A stretch of 64,000 bases of DNA from Porphyra umbilicalis (GCA_002049455.2 KV918942.1:1-64000); one strand, 5' to 3'. Shown: positions 30,889 through 42,300, numbered from the stretch's first letter. Numbers and translations: made by a program. The notes: generated by a model not told the origin, from the sequence alone.

Positions 30889-33551
30889 ATTCCAGGCACG
30901 TGCGTGCAATACCCTGGCCTTCAGGGCGGTGGCGCGCTCGGCGACGCATCGACACCGGGCATGCCGGTCGGCTCCATAGCCGCGAGCGCGCACGGGGGCA
31001 CGTACAGCCACGCTGCCGTGGCGGGGAGAATGTGGGGCGGGGAAAGGGATGCCGCCGCCGCCTCAGCAGCGGCGGCGGTCCGCCGGCGTCGCGCGACGCC
31101 CACAGAAGGGGCGTCACTCCGCCGCGCAGCGCACCTGCGCACGGCGGGCAGGGAGGCCGACACGGCGCACGGGCAGGCGGGTGGGACTGATCGCCGCGCG
31201 ATGGGGCGCATCCAACCGCGCCGCTAGGTGGCGTCAGCAACCGCCGACGCGCCGCCGCAACAGAAGACGGCGCGCAGGCACGATCACCCGCGGGTTATCG
31301 TGGGCGCGTCGAACCTCGGAAGTCGCTGCGCGCGGTTGCCGTGCGCAACTAGGGGCGGTGGGGGGGGGCAGAGGGGCAGACGCCGTCCGGGCCCTGTGGC
31401 CCTTGTGGCAGGAGAGTCCTTCTCAGTCACGTAACTCTATTCGCTTTTTAGCGTCATCGCGACCCTTCCAACGCTGACACGCCCTCAGATCCCTGAGGAC
31501 ACGAATGCAGACTGCCACCTCTGAAACGGAGATCAAGTCCCATTCTCTAAGTATTAAAGAGGGCGCAAGCGCAACGAACAGCCTCGGCAAGTATGCAAAG
31601 AGACAACCCACTGAGAGAGGCCGCATATTGAATAAGACAAGTACTGTCATGGTCTGCCACAACACGGCACAGGCCCACCAGATGACACACGCCTTCTCCG
31701 TCTTCTTCCTCACTGAATACAAAGCTTGGCAGTGGCCGCCGTCCCCACAGCAGCCACTGCCGTCACTAAAAAGCAGCGGGGCAGCCGCGCCATCGCGCGC
31801 AAACAGCCGGCAACAACACCACTGCCGCGTACTCGCGGCGTAGGTGCCGACTGCGCATACGCAGGGCGCACCAACGGGTCGACAGCGGGCGGAGTCGACG
31901 CGCCACCCCTCCCGTTTCCACGTGATACCACCCGCGTGGCAATCCAGAAAAGCCCCTTACCCCCTACATCGGCGCGGCGACGAGCAGCAGCGCCGACCGC
32001 GACGCCGCTCCCCGAGCGACCCGCCGTTGTCGACGCACGCTTGCGCCTGCGACGGTGGCGGCCCGCCGCTGCTGTCCATCCCCGCTCCCCCCCCCCCCCT
32101 GCCGACGAAACTGAGCGGCGGGGTGACGACGACCCCAAACTTGACTGCGTACAGCAACCCCCCCGACGTCCCCGCCACTCGGTGCCCGTCGGGCGACACG
32201 TGCACCGCGTCGGCATAGCCGGCGGCGGTGGCGGCGCTGTGAACCCTAACTGGTGTTGGATCAATTAGGCAGTTTGAGAGATTGTGGGAGCCACAATACT
32301 TTTATGAACACCCCCTGAAGGGGCACTGAGCCCCGCTTTTCACCACAATTTTTGTGATCGCATGTTGCACCGCCCATTGACTGGCAAGCTTTACACTGCC
32401 AGGCGCTCCTCCATGTCAAGAAAAACAACCTTTGCTCACCCCGTTGGCGTCCCTCTCGGCGACGGGCTGGGGCACCCACTGTGCCAACCCCCCACCACCT
32501 CAACCGCCGACGTCGCCGCCACCGCCTTCGGACAAGAGGGGGTTGAGCCGCCGCAGAGCGCGCAGGGTGGTGGCGGGGTTGGGTCGGGGCAGCCGCCCAG
32601 TCCGCCGCCGACGGCGGCGCCACCGCCGGCCGAGAGGGGGGATGTCGACCGCCGCCGCCGCGCGTCGCCGGCGGTCGCCGCCCCCGGCGAGGCGGTCGTG
32701 GCCGGCGCTGATGGCAGCGCCGTCGGGTCACCGCCGCGAGTGGCGGTGGCGGCGGGGGTGGCCGCCGCCGTGCCCGCAGAGGCCGGAGCGACCGCCGCCC
32801 CCGCCGCTCCGTCCGCGGCGACGGCACTCTGATTGTTCCGCCGGTGCTCAGGCCGTCGCCGGCAGAGCGTCCTTCGCGACCGCCGCCGCTGGCGTCGGCC
32901 GCCGCCGCCGCCGACCGCCGCCAGCGTCGACAGCCGCCGCCGCCGCCGCCGCCACAGCTCCACCCCTGCCGCGGTGGTGGTGCGACCACCCGCGCCCACT
33001 GGCGACGCCGCAGCGGGGACGGTTGGTGCCGCGAGGAGGGGGTGGCGCAGCCACCGCTTGCCGCACCGACGGCGGGCGAACGCGCCACGACGGCAACACC
33101 AGGTGTTCGCGCCCACACGCCATCCCGCACGCGCGGAGACGGCAGCAACGCCACGCTCGCCGAAGTGGCCATCGTTTCCATCAGTCGGCTTCGTCGCCTC
33201 GGCCGCGGCGGCGGCGGCCGCCGCCGCCACCGTGTCGCGCCCACACCTTGGCGAACGTCGGCGGTAGAAAGGCAGGGCCGAGCCCAACCCATCCCCTCTT
33301 CACAGTCTGACCGCCCCGGACAACCCTGACGGTGTAACATGTACCCTTGAGTCTCTGTCGTGCTACCGCAGACACGTTACACAAGCGCACCAAAGAATTT
33401 GAAAGAGCGTCGGCAATCTTTGAATGTCTCCAGACAGGTGATGGCAGACGACAGGCGGTTTTGGCCATTCTGACTAGTACAGCCGAGTGCCTCGGCTGGA
33501 TATGTGTGCATCACTACACTTTGAGAGCACCCTGTCCTAAAGGCCAGGGAA
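30889..33551 (+). mobile_element. R700 repeat family, copy 5, split by a 1.9-kb insertion
   Basis: The first part (30889-31554) runs from ATTCCAGGCACGTGCGTGCA to TCTCTAAGTAT. The last 51 bp resume at 33501 with TATGTGTGCATCACTACACT and end CCAGGGAA. Joining the two gives a normal-length copy. The left flank TAAAAGAAGGGAAACACAA recurs just beyond the right end, separated from it by CTGAACTA. Confidence 0.75.
31555..33500. mobile_element. 1946-bp insertion inside R700 copy 5
   Basis: The boundaries are set by comparison with intact R700 copies. AT-rich edges surround a GC-rich core with open frames on both strands. A minus segment near 32215-32110 reads HVSPDGHRVAGTSGGLLYAV, which looks like one blade of a beta-propeller protein cut off from the rest. 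A plus frame at 32362-32832 is Ala/Pro/Val-rich. The right edge ends in a stem-loop, AGCCGAG-TGC-CTCGGCT, then GGA. There are no terminal inverted repeats and no clear target duplication. It may be a Helitron-like or other carrier of gene fragments. Confidence 0.4.
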
Positions 33552-34383
33552 CTGAACTATAAAAGAAGGGAAACACAACTGAACTAGGAAATCAATCAGT
33601 CCGATCCACCGAGCTGAAGCGGGATGCATCCGAAGCCGAACGACGCCAGTCGCCGACGTCCAAGAACGGGGCTGAGAGCGCGTTCCGATCCGCTCGTGAC
33701 CCCGGCTGAATCCGCGAATTCCACGCGTTCCCACCGCCTTCGTTGGGCGAGTCAAGTCTATGTGGAGCGCAATGCCTCCATGCGGCTGCCGCTGCTCGTT
33801 CTGTAGGGGTTCCTTCCGCAGCCATTGGCAGGTACTGCCGGCTGACGCGGGTGCCACAGTCTTAGGAGAACGGGGAGATGCTGGCCCCCGGGGGCACGAG
33901 GTCGCGACCAGCACCGGGGCTGTCCGCGGTGCCGGGGTCTGCCCGGTTGGTAGTCGAACGGGGGGCAGAGGCGATAGTTGCCGCTTTGAGACGCGTGCGG
34001 ATGAGTGGGTTCGTCCATGGCACGCCGCACGGCCGCCCACGAGGGCAGGGTCCCCGTGTTGGCGTCGTCACCGTATTCGGCGTAGGCGGGGGGGGAGGGA
34101 GTGTTGTAAAAAGCACTCGGTGATACTTCTGAGGCAATGCAACATGTACCTTTTGTTAGCCGCGATGATTGTTTGCGGCACCCAACCACCGCGCTGCGGA
34201 TTGGCGGGAAAACAAGGAGGAAGCCATGTGCGGCCGAATCATGCGCTGTTGTGTGAGTCATCGGGCTGCACTTGAGTCTGTTTTGCTCCTACTTGTGGGG
34301 CTCTTGTAGAACTTTTCGCAACTTGCGCGTAGCTCTCTATTATCTACTTGCCAGGACTTCGGGGCACTTAAAATGACCTCTAT
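33552..34383. other. Intergenic, nothing recognised
   Basis: Composition is mixed with short frames on both strands. Short strings such as AACATGTACC recur near 33337 and 34141. No gene is supported. Confidence 0.35.
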
Positions 34384-34385
34384 TA

Positions 34386-35251
34386 TGGTGCGTGTCCCAA
34401 AAATGAGACATGCGCGTTTTCTGAAGGACTGACACATCACGGCACGGGCGCAGGCGGCGTGGGGTACGAGAAATTTCTCGACTGGCCTCCATGGAAAGAG
34501 CCTCTCCCGACGCGTGCTTGGCTGACAACTCCTTAATACCCGCCTGCGGGCCCTGTTCTGTGGACCTCTCAGATAGCCCCGATCTTGGAGCCAGTCTTTT
34601 TCAGGTTCTTGGGGTTAAAGGTTTGCAACGCCAAAGCTCATGTGCTAACTGGAGCTTCGATGAGGGGTGTCCCAAATCGTGTTTTCCTCACAGGGGGCTA
34701 CATAGGGGTCTTTTTCACGTTTTTATTTGTAAGGTGGTGCCCTTTTCTTCGTGCACAAGTTGTCAGCACATGCCTGCTCTAGTATGGCGCGTCGCCAAAG
34801 AATGATCGGATCTGAGAAACGCTCACAGCAAGTCACAGCAGTTCACAGCAGCTCACAGCACAGGATTTAAAATTGCTGTGATCGCCCTTGCCTCCCACAG
34901 AGCCATCCAGCAGCCTTCAGCATGCAATTTTATTTCAAAGCACAGTCACAGCACGGTCACAGCACGCTGTAACTTGCTGTGGAACTTGCGCGGATCCGAT
35001 CATTCTTTGGCGACGCGCCATATCTGTGCATTTGATTGGGCCGCGTGATCGTCACCTGTCGAAGTTGCAATGAATGACACTTTCCCCCATGACACGTCAG
35101 GATGTGCCTCCTCTGCTAACACTGTCAGGGGCTGTTCTGGAAGCACAGTGGGACCGAGTGGGTCACATTACATCATCGGACCGTTGCAGAAGGCCAGTGG
35201 GCCGAGAAAAAAAAAAAAAAACGCGATGTCTCATTTTTGGGACACGCACCA
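34386..35251 (+). mobile_element. MITE family A, left copy, carrying a nested MITE
   Basis: The terminal inverted repeat is TGGTGCGTGTCCCAAAAATG with AGACAT following, and TA lies on each side (34384-34385 and 35252-35253). Removing the nested element and one TA leaves 628 bp, exactly the length of the inverted copy at 35655-36282. TA duplication and this end type suggest a Tc1/mariner or pogo-dependent element. There is no coding content. Confidence 0.8.
34785..35020 (+). mobile_element. MITE family B, 236 bp, nested in the left family-A copy
   Basis: Near-perfect inverted ends, TGGCGCGTCGCCAAAGAATG with ATCGGATC following, are flanked by TA. Inside each end are several TCACAGCA-type repeats about 10-11 bp apart. 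The inverted family-A copy has the uninterrupted site (CTCTAG-TA-TCTGTGC on the minus strand near 35884), which proves insertion with TA duplication. Confidence 0.85.
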
Positions 35252-35569
35252 TAGAGCCCAACAGCTATTATAGTCGAAGTCGAGAATCTCGATCAGGCAT
35301 ATCATGACCGAGTGACGAGGTTTTGACGAGAAAAGTACCCTCGTCAACGAGCAAAAACGAGCGATCGGGGGGGAAAAAGGGCCTCGTCGTGGATCCTGCA
35401 ACGAGCCCCACTGCGCTGGGCGCAGCACGTCCGCTGTTTTTCCGTCTCCCGCCCACCTCCCTGGTGGGTTCCACGTGTTGTGCGCCACGTGCACAACCGT
35501 TGTTTTTCGGACCGACTAACGTCTGTCCGTTTGTGTGTGTGTGAGTGTGTGTGTTTTCTTTTTCTTTTA

Positions 35570-35652
35570 CTCGGGGCTCGATTAGTAAATCAAACACGTC
35601 TAGACGTGACAAACACGTCTAGACGTGTTTGATTTGCTAATCGAGCCCCGAG
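35570..35652. mobile_element. Fold-back element, 83 bp, 39-bp arms
   Basis: The left arm 35570-35608 and right arm 35614-35652 differ at one position and are separated by ACAAA. Each arm begins or ends CTCGGGGCTCGATTAG and contains the 14-bp palindrome CACGTCTAGACGTG. TA lies directly outside each arm, as for a MITE made only of its ends. Confidence 0.75.
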
Positions 35653-35654
35653 TA

Positions 35655-36282
35655 TGGTGCGTGTCCCAAAAATGAGACATCGTGGTTTTTTCTTTTTTTC
35701 TCGGCCCACTGGCCTTCTGCAACGGTCCGATGATGTAATGTGACCCTTTCGGTCCCTTTATGCTTCCAGAACAGCCCCTGACAGTGTTAGCAGAGGCGGC
35801 ACATCCTGACGTGTCATGGGGGAAAGTGTCATTCATTGCAACTTCGACAGGTGACGATCACGCGGCCCAATCAAATGCACAGATACTAGAGCAGGCATGT
35901 GCTGGCAATTTGTGCACGAAGAAAAGGGCACCACCTTACCAATAACAACGTGAAAAAGACCCCCATGTAGCCCCCTGTGAGGAAAACGCGATTTGGGACA
36001 CCCCTCATCGAAGCTCCAGTTAGCACATGAGCTTTGGCGTTGCAAACCTTTAACCCCAAGAACCTGAAAAAGACTGGCTCCAAGATCGGGGCTATCTGAG
36101 AGGTCCACAGAACAGGGCCCACAGGCGGGTATTAAGGAGTTGTCAGCCAAGAACGCGTCGGGAGAGGCTCTTTCCATGGAGGCCAGTCGAGAAATTTCTC
36201 GTACCCCACGCCGCCTGCCCCCGTGCAGTGATGTGTCAGTCCTTCAGAAAACGCGCATGTCTCATTTTTGGGACACGCACCA
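35655..36282 (-). mobile_element. MITE family A, right copy (inverted, intact, 628 bp)
   Basis: The same ends as the left copy, TGGTGCGTGTCCCAAAAATG, lie in opposite orientation with TA at 35653-35654 and 36283-36284. It has only scattered differences from the left copy and preserves the empty site of the nested family-B element. Together with the left copy it makes a long inverted repeat. Confidence 0.8.
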
Positions 36283-36310
36283 TAAAAGAAAAAGAAAACA
36301 CACACACTCA

Positions 36311-36338
36311 CGTATGCCATAGACGTCTATGGCATACG
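36311..36338. repeat. Perfect 28-bp palindrome
   Basis: CGTATGCCATAGAC and its exact inverse form a loopless palindrome immediately right of the split palindrome. It could be a tiny fold-back element. Confidence 0.75.
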
Positions 36339-36563
36339 CGGCTCCTCTTTGTGTAACCGCATGCAGGGCGTGCATGCACGCTCCCCCTAGCGACGCCCCC
36401 TCCCGCCTCGCGCGTTCGCAGTGCCCACGGTGCGCCCCCAAGAGGATGCACTGGTCGGTCGTGCGTTGCGGTAGCCGCCCGTTGCCGCCCGCCCGCGCCC
36501 GACGGGTGCCCGGTCGCCACCGTGCCGCCGCAACGGGGGTGCCCCACCCCAGCGGCCGCCGTC

Positions 36564-38519
36564 ATGGCGCGTCGGCGCGCCGGCCGCCGCTGCCGACGGC
36601 CGCGGGATGCCGGCGGTGGCGCGGGTGGGGCGCCGCGGCGGCAGCCGCGGCCGGGCGCGGCCCGCCGCTGTGACGGGGGGCGGCGCCGCTCTGGCGGCCG
36701 TCTGCGCTCTGCCCCCCCCCTCTATCTACAGACGCCGCATTCTGTGGGGTGCCGCGCTGTTTGGCCGCTCTCCCCGCCCTGCGATTGCCAGTGCCTTGCC
36801 CGGCCGTCGCTCCCAGGCTCCTCACGCCGCGTCCCCCGCTGCCCACCCGCTGTCACTGCTCGAGTCGGGCGCACCGGCACCGCCGCCGCCACCACGACCG
36901 CGTCGGTTGGGTGTTCACCTGCTTTGCCCTACCCCTTCCCCACCGCTCCGCATCTGACTTGCTTGCCGACCTCGTCGCGCGCCCCTCACGCCTGCGCCGA
37001 CGTCCACCATGCCGCCCCTGCGCGACGCAGCCGCCCCCCTCCCCCCCCTGCGGGCGGTGGCCACTCCCCCCCCCCTCCGTCGGCGACCGCCCCCGCCGTT
37101 CACGCCGCTGTGTCCGCCTTGCTCGCATCGACCGCGTTGCGCACGCGGCTCACCGGCTTTCCCCACATTGCCGCCGCCCGCGCGGCCGTCGCCGCCCTCG
37201 ACGGAGCGCCCGAGGGGTGGGTGGTCACGGCCACCGCAGGCGGCCGCGGCGCCAAGGCGTACGTGACCCTGGCCAAGCGCCACGCGGAACCGGCCGAAGC
37301 GGCGGCGGCGGCAACGGCAACGGGAGCGGCGGTCAGGGCACTGCGCGGGGGCGGGACTGGGCGGCAGCCGCCCGTGCGCCCGACTTTGGACGTGGCCGCG
37401 CCGGTCCGGGAGGGGTCCGGACCATCGCCATGGGCGGGGTATGGGGCAGCAGACGTCGCCGAGGGCGCGGTGGTGGCCGCTGTCCCCGACCGAGACGTGG
37501 CGCGGTCGCCAGACGGGACCGCCGACGCGGCGGGGCGTGTCGAGACGGCCGCCGCGGCGGCCCCCCCGACCGCTCCCCTCCCTCTGGCGCGGCGGCCCGG
37601 CCGACGCGGCGACCGGCGGCGGTGGCGTCGGGCCGCAGCGGCCGCGGCGGCCGCGGTCACGGTCCTGGTCGTGCACGCGGCCACGGTCGTGGCACCCCCG
37701 CGGGGAGCCATCTCTGCCGTGCGGCGGCAGCGACGGCACCGGCAGCAGCGACGGCAACAGCGGCGGCGGCAGGGACGGCGACGGCGGCGGCACCGTCCGC
37801 GGCTGCGTTGGGGGGTGCGGCGGCAGCCACCGGCCTCCGTCGGTCGGCGCGCCTCCGCGCTGCCGCCGCCCTTCCCTCTCAAACGTAGGCGTGTGGGGCA
37901 CCGAGGCAAGTGCCGGCGCATCTGTGCGCTCCCAACAGCGCGTGCCTGCTCCACAGCGACGGTGTGGGGTGGCTGTCGGCCGTGTGCGAACCGTCCGCCG
38001 TGGTGGGCGGGCGCGAGCAGGCGTCGCTGGGGCATGCACCCGCATCGGCTGGGGGGCCCCTTTCCGTCTACCCCACCGCGTTGCCGCTGCCATTGCCGTG
38101 GCCCGCCGCCGCGCGCGCCGACGCGTCGACGAGCTCCATGCGTCCGTCCCAGCGGCCGACCGACCAGGGAGGGCCGCACCACCACTCCCTCATCGACGTG
38201 GTCGCAGAGTGCACCTGGCAAGCTGCACCCGTACATGTCATGCAACATGTGCGTTGTTGGCGCAACTGAAAGCACTTGCAGATGGGCTACACTGCGTACG
38301 ACGAAATCCCCATTCGCTTGCTTTCACTCTGCTGCCAACGCCAACCGCGTTCCCAGATCGAACGACGTCGACGATACCGCCGTTATTGTGCCCCACGGGC
38401 CTTCGCCCACCGCCACGGGTGGAATTGCGGCCACGGAGGAGGGAAGCTCAGCCGCTCAACTCAGTCGAGCTCGGCGCCTGCCACCTCGGGCGGTCCCGCA
38501 GCCAGCGGTCCCTCCGTAG
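36564..38519 (+). CDS. Unrecognised GC-rich ORF, about 650 aa
   Basis: The plus frame is open from an ATG at 36564 to 38519. Most of it is Arg/Ala/Pro low complexity, but 37085-37360 reads naturally: AVSALLASTALRTRLTGFPH, then IAAARAAVAALDGAPEGWVV and GAKAYVTLAKRHAEPAEAA. The antisense frames there look like shadows. A short basic N-terminus could be a targeting sequence. The true gene may be smaller and spliced. There is no family match and the adjacent MITE cluster gives no functional hint. Confidence 0.3.
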   Translation: MARRRAGRRCRRPRDAGGGAGGAPRRQPRPGAARRCDGGRRRSGGRLRSAPPLYLQTPHSVGCRAVWPLSPPCDCQCLARPSLPGSSRRVPRCPPAVTARVGRTGTAAATTTASVGCSPALPYPFPTAPHLTCLPTSSRAPHACADVHHAAPARRSRPPPPPAGGGHSPPPPSATAPAVHAAVSALLASTALRTRLTGFPHIAAARAAVAALDGAPEGWVVTATAGGRGAKAYVTLAKRHAEPAEAAAAATATGAAVRALRGGGTGRQPPVRPTLDVAAPVREGSGPSPWAGYGAADVAEGAVVAAVPDRDVARSPDGTADAAGRVETAAAAAPPTAPLPLARRPGRRGDRRRWRRAAAAAAAAVTVLVVHAATVVAPPRGAISAVRRQRRHRQQRRQQRRRQGRRRRRHRPRLRWGVRRQPPASVGRRASALPPPFPLKRRRVGHRGKCRRICALPTARACSTATVWGGCRPCANRPPWWAGASRRRWGMHPHRLGGPFPSTPPRCRCHCRGPPPRAPTRRRAPCVRPSGRPTREGRTTTPSSTWSQSAPGKLHPYMSCNMCVVGATESTCRWATLRTTKSPFACFHSAANANRVPRSNDVDDTAVIVPHGPSPTATGGIAATEEGSSAAQLSRARRLPPRAVPQPAVPP

Positions 38520-38680
38520 CCCGCGGGCCATCGAAGGACCAAGTTCTGGCCGTGCACTTGAAAGCTGCCTCGCTGAACATTTCAAAGCAGGGCCGATTTT
38601 TCTGAAGGACAGGCTGCGCCCGATTGATCCCGATGCGATGCGCGACCGCCCCTGCTGCTGCCGGTCGCGCTTCGCCCACC

Positions 38681-38742
38681 CCACGCACCCCCGTGCGCTT
38701 GCCATGGCGACCACGCACCCCCGTGCGCTTGCCATGGCGACC
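38681..38742 (+). repeat. 30-bp tandem duplication
   Basis: CCACGCACCCCCGTGCGCTT followed by GCCATGGCGA occurs twice in tandem with a 30-bp period. The rest of 38520-39380 is GC-rich, with pyrimidine-rich sequence just before the malectin gene and no supported gene. Confidence 0.6.
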
Positions 38743-39380
38743 GCGCGCGCACGCGCGGCGCTCGTCCACCACGTCGCGGCGGTCACCCCTCCCCTCCTCC
38801 TTGTTGGTTGCACACTCGCTGCCGCTGCGGTGACATGAGCGCGGTGGCGCACCGGGCGCGGGCACCGACGGGCCGGTGCCGCGGCGCCGTGGCGCCGGTC
38901 GGCGCCCCCCCGCGTCGTTGCTCGTCGAGCGGCAACCGGCGGCCGGCAGTTTCTTCCCGTCGCCTAAACTGCCTTGTCATGTGCCTAGGCGGGCGGCCCA
39001 CCCGCCCGGGTGTGCCGCGGTGCCATCGAGGCGGGTGCCATCGAGGCGGGTGGGGCCCTGGGCGGCGGTGCCAGGTGCGCGCTCCGCGCCCGCCAGCGTC
39101 GACGGCGTGAGTGCCGCGACGGGCGCCATGGCGGGTTGGCGCCACCCCGCAATGGGAGACGTGCCCCTTTATCATCCTCGCCTCTTCACTTGCCGCTATG
39201 TATCCTTCCCATCAAGCAACCACCGCCTCCTCCACCACCACCTCGACGACTCGGCTCCACCCACCGCTTCTCCACCCCTGCCCCTCGGCACCCATCACTC
39301 TCACTGCTGGGGACACCCCCAACCAACGCCACTCACCTTTTTTTATTCGCCCGCCCCCCCGCCCCCCTCCACCCCCCACC

Positions 39381-42300
39381 ATGAGGCACGCCCGGGTCGC
39401 CGCCCTGGCGGCCGCCGCCGTCACGGCCACCACGACCACCCTCCTCTGTCGCCTCCCCTCTGCCGACGGTGCGGCCCCCGGGGCGGCGGTGCGCGTCAAC
39501 CTCGGCGGCGGCGCCGCGGGCGCCTTTGCGCCCGCCACCGCCGCGGCCGTCGGCGGCAGCGTGGCCACCATTGACTTCCGCGGGCGCGTCGCCGGCGCGA
39601 CCGCCGCCGCCCCCGACGCCCTCTACACGAGCGTCGTGTACGCCAAGGCCCGCGGCGCCTTTACCGTCGACGTGCCGGTGGCGTCGGCCGGCACCTACGC
39701 CGTGACGCTGCACTGGGCGGAAGCGTGGGGCGGCGCCGCCGCCATCGGCCGCCGCGTCTTTGACGTTGCCATTGGGGGGGAGCCGACCCTGACGGGCGTC
39801 GACGTGTTCGCCACCGTCGGGCAGCGGACGGCGCTCGTGCGGACGGCGACGACGACCGTCGGCGCGGAGCGGACCGTGTCCATCACGCTGACGAGCCGCG
39901 TGCAAAACGCCATGCTCAGCGCCGTGGAGGTCGTCCGCGTCGCCGGCCCGGTGGCCGCCGCCACCCCGGCTGCCGCCCCCCGGCCGCCGCCCCCCGGCCG
40001 CCGCCCCCCCGGCCGCCGCCCCCCCGGCCGCCGCCCCCCGGCCGCCGCCCCCCCGGCCGCCGCCCCCCCGGCCGCCGCCCCCCCGGCCGCTGCCCCCCCG
40101 GCCGCCGCCCCCCGGCCGCCGCCCCTCCGGCCGCCGCCCCTCCGGCCGCCGCCCCCCCGGCCGCCGCCCCCCGGCCGCCGCCCCCCCGGCCGCCGCCCCC
40201 CCGGCCGCCGCCCCTCCGGCCGCTGCCCCTCCGGCCGCCGCCCCCCCGGCCGCCGCCCCCCCGGCCGCCGCCCCCCGGCCGCCGCCCCCCCGGCCGCCGC
40301 CCCCCGGCCGCCGCCCCCCCGGCCGCCGCCCCCCCGGCCGCCGCCCCCCCGGCCGCCGCCGCGCCGGCTACGCCGCTGCGCCTCAACGTCGGTGGCCCTG
40401 CCGTCGGCGGCTTCACCCCCGACGCCCCCTACCTGACGCCCGGCGGTGGCGTCACCCACACCCTGGCCACCAGTATCTGGGCGACGGTCACTGCGGCCAC
40501 CCCCGCCGCCGCCGTGTACAACACGCAGCGGTGGGGCGAGGTGCTCGCCTATTCCTTCCCGCTGGCGCCGGGCGCGTACGTGGTGACGCTCCACTTTGCC
40601 GAGGTGTACCCCCGGGCCGCGCGCGTCGGCGGGCGGCTGTTTTCCATCACTGCAGAGGGGGGGGGGCGCCCGCGTCGGTGGCGGCCGTGGACGTGTTTGC
40701 GGCGGCCGGCTGGGCAACGGCGCTGACGCGCACGGTGGAGGTGGACGTCGTTGGGGCGGGGGGACTCCGCCTGACCCTCACGGCGGCGGTGCAGATGGTG
40801 GCGCTGCAGGGGATTGAGGTGGCCGCCGCCGCGACAGTGGCAGACGACACGCCTCGGGAAATGACGCAGTCGCCCGAGATCCCCATGCCGGCGCCGGCAC
40901 CGCCTGCGCCGGTGGTGCCCGCGCCGACCGCCCCCGCACCCGCGGCGGTGCCCCCCCCCGCGACGCAAGACCACTTTGCCCACGCGGTCATTGACCCCCT
41001 CCCCGGCGCGGTCATTGCCAATGGCGACGGCGTTGCGTCCGTGACGCTTTCGGCGTTTGACTCGCACACGCACCGCTTCCACGCCGACGGCTCGGCGGGG
41101 CGCCTCGTCTCGTTTACGTGGACCGCCGCGGCGACGGGGGCGGTGCTCGGCCGCGGCGTGTCGGTGACCGTCGAGTTGGCGCTCGGCACCACGGGCGTGC
41201 GGCTGAATGTGGTTGACGACGGGGGGAATGACAGCGCCGCCGAGACGGTGGTGACGGTCGCCGGCTCCCTCGCGCGCGGCGCCTATTGCTACTATTACAA
41301 GGATGTGGGGGGGGCGCTGCCGGCCGACGCGGCGGGCGGGCCCGCGCCCGTCCACGCGGCGGTGGCGGCGGGGCTCTCCTTCCCCACCGCCGCCGCCTTT
41401 CCCGTCGGGCCCGCCGGCCGCGACGCCTTTGCGCAGCGGTGCGTCTTTCTGTACAAGGTCGAGGCGGACGCGGAGGTGGCGTTTGCGGCCGCCTATGCCG
41501 GCGGGTCGGTGGCCCTAACCGTCGGCGGCGAGACGGTGCTGGCCGCCTCGGCGGGCGGGTCCGCGACGGCGACCGGGACGGTGCGGTTGGCGGCGGGGAT
41601 GCACGCCGCCGAAACGACCTACACGCACGCCGCCGGCTCTGCGGCGGCGGCCATGACGCTAACCGCCGGCGGCGCGCCCATCCCCAACGCGGCGCTCGAG
41701 TGGGACCGCGCGACGGTCGTCCCCATCATCACGTCCGTGTCGCCGGCGGCGGGCGGGCTCGCGCAGGGCACGCGGGTGACCATCCGGGGGGTCGGCTTTT
41801 ACGCGCCGGCGCCGGCAGTGACGTTTGGGGGCGTGCCCGCGACGGGCGTCGCGCGCACCGGCTCGACGGTGCTGCGGGTGTTGGCGCCGGCGGCCGACGG
41901 TGCGGGCACGGTGGGCGTGGCGGTGGCTGGCGGCGGCGCGGTCGGCGGCGCGGCCGCCGCCTACACCTACGAGGCGGGCCGCGCGCACCCGATCAAGTTC
42001 CGCCAGACGGCGCTCAAGGCGGCCGACGGCAAGGACTTTCGCATCGCTGGGCCGACGGCCATTGCGCTCGGCCCCGACGGCCGCGTGTACGTTGGCCAAT
42101 ACAAGGAGCACGTGCAGGCGCTGACGATTGACGGCGACTATGTGGTGACGGACGTGTGCACGAGCGCGTCGGTTGGGGACAAGCGGAGCGTCCTCAGCCT
42201 CTCGTTTGACCCGCTGGCGACTGGCGACGGGCTGCGGCTGCTCGCCGCCACGTCCATCCTCTACTATGCGCAAAACCACAAGCAGCGGCGCTCCGCGTGG

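Larger units (their letters stand above)
35541..36311. repeat. 56-bp palindrome split at its centre by two TA-flanked insertions
   Basis: GTGAGTGTGTGTGTTTTCTT continuing to TTTTA at 35541-35569 is the perfect 29-base inverse of 36283-36311. Closing the gap at the shared TA gives one uninterrupted palindrome centred on CTTTTAAAAG. Between the halves lie a fold-back element and a family-A MITE, each with TA on both sides. Confidence 0.75.

Noticed and set aside
31555-33500. Firm Helitron call for the insertion in R700 copy 5
   Set aside because: The 5' end does not begin TC, and the CTGG near the 3' end overlaps the stem-loop instead of following it at the usual distance.
36915-38275. Long minus-strand frames opposite the 36.5-38.5 kb ORF
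   Set aside because: They are Arg/Gly/His-rich and read as shadows where the plus strand has natural-looking sequence.
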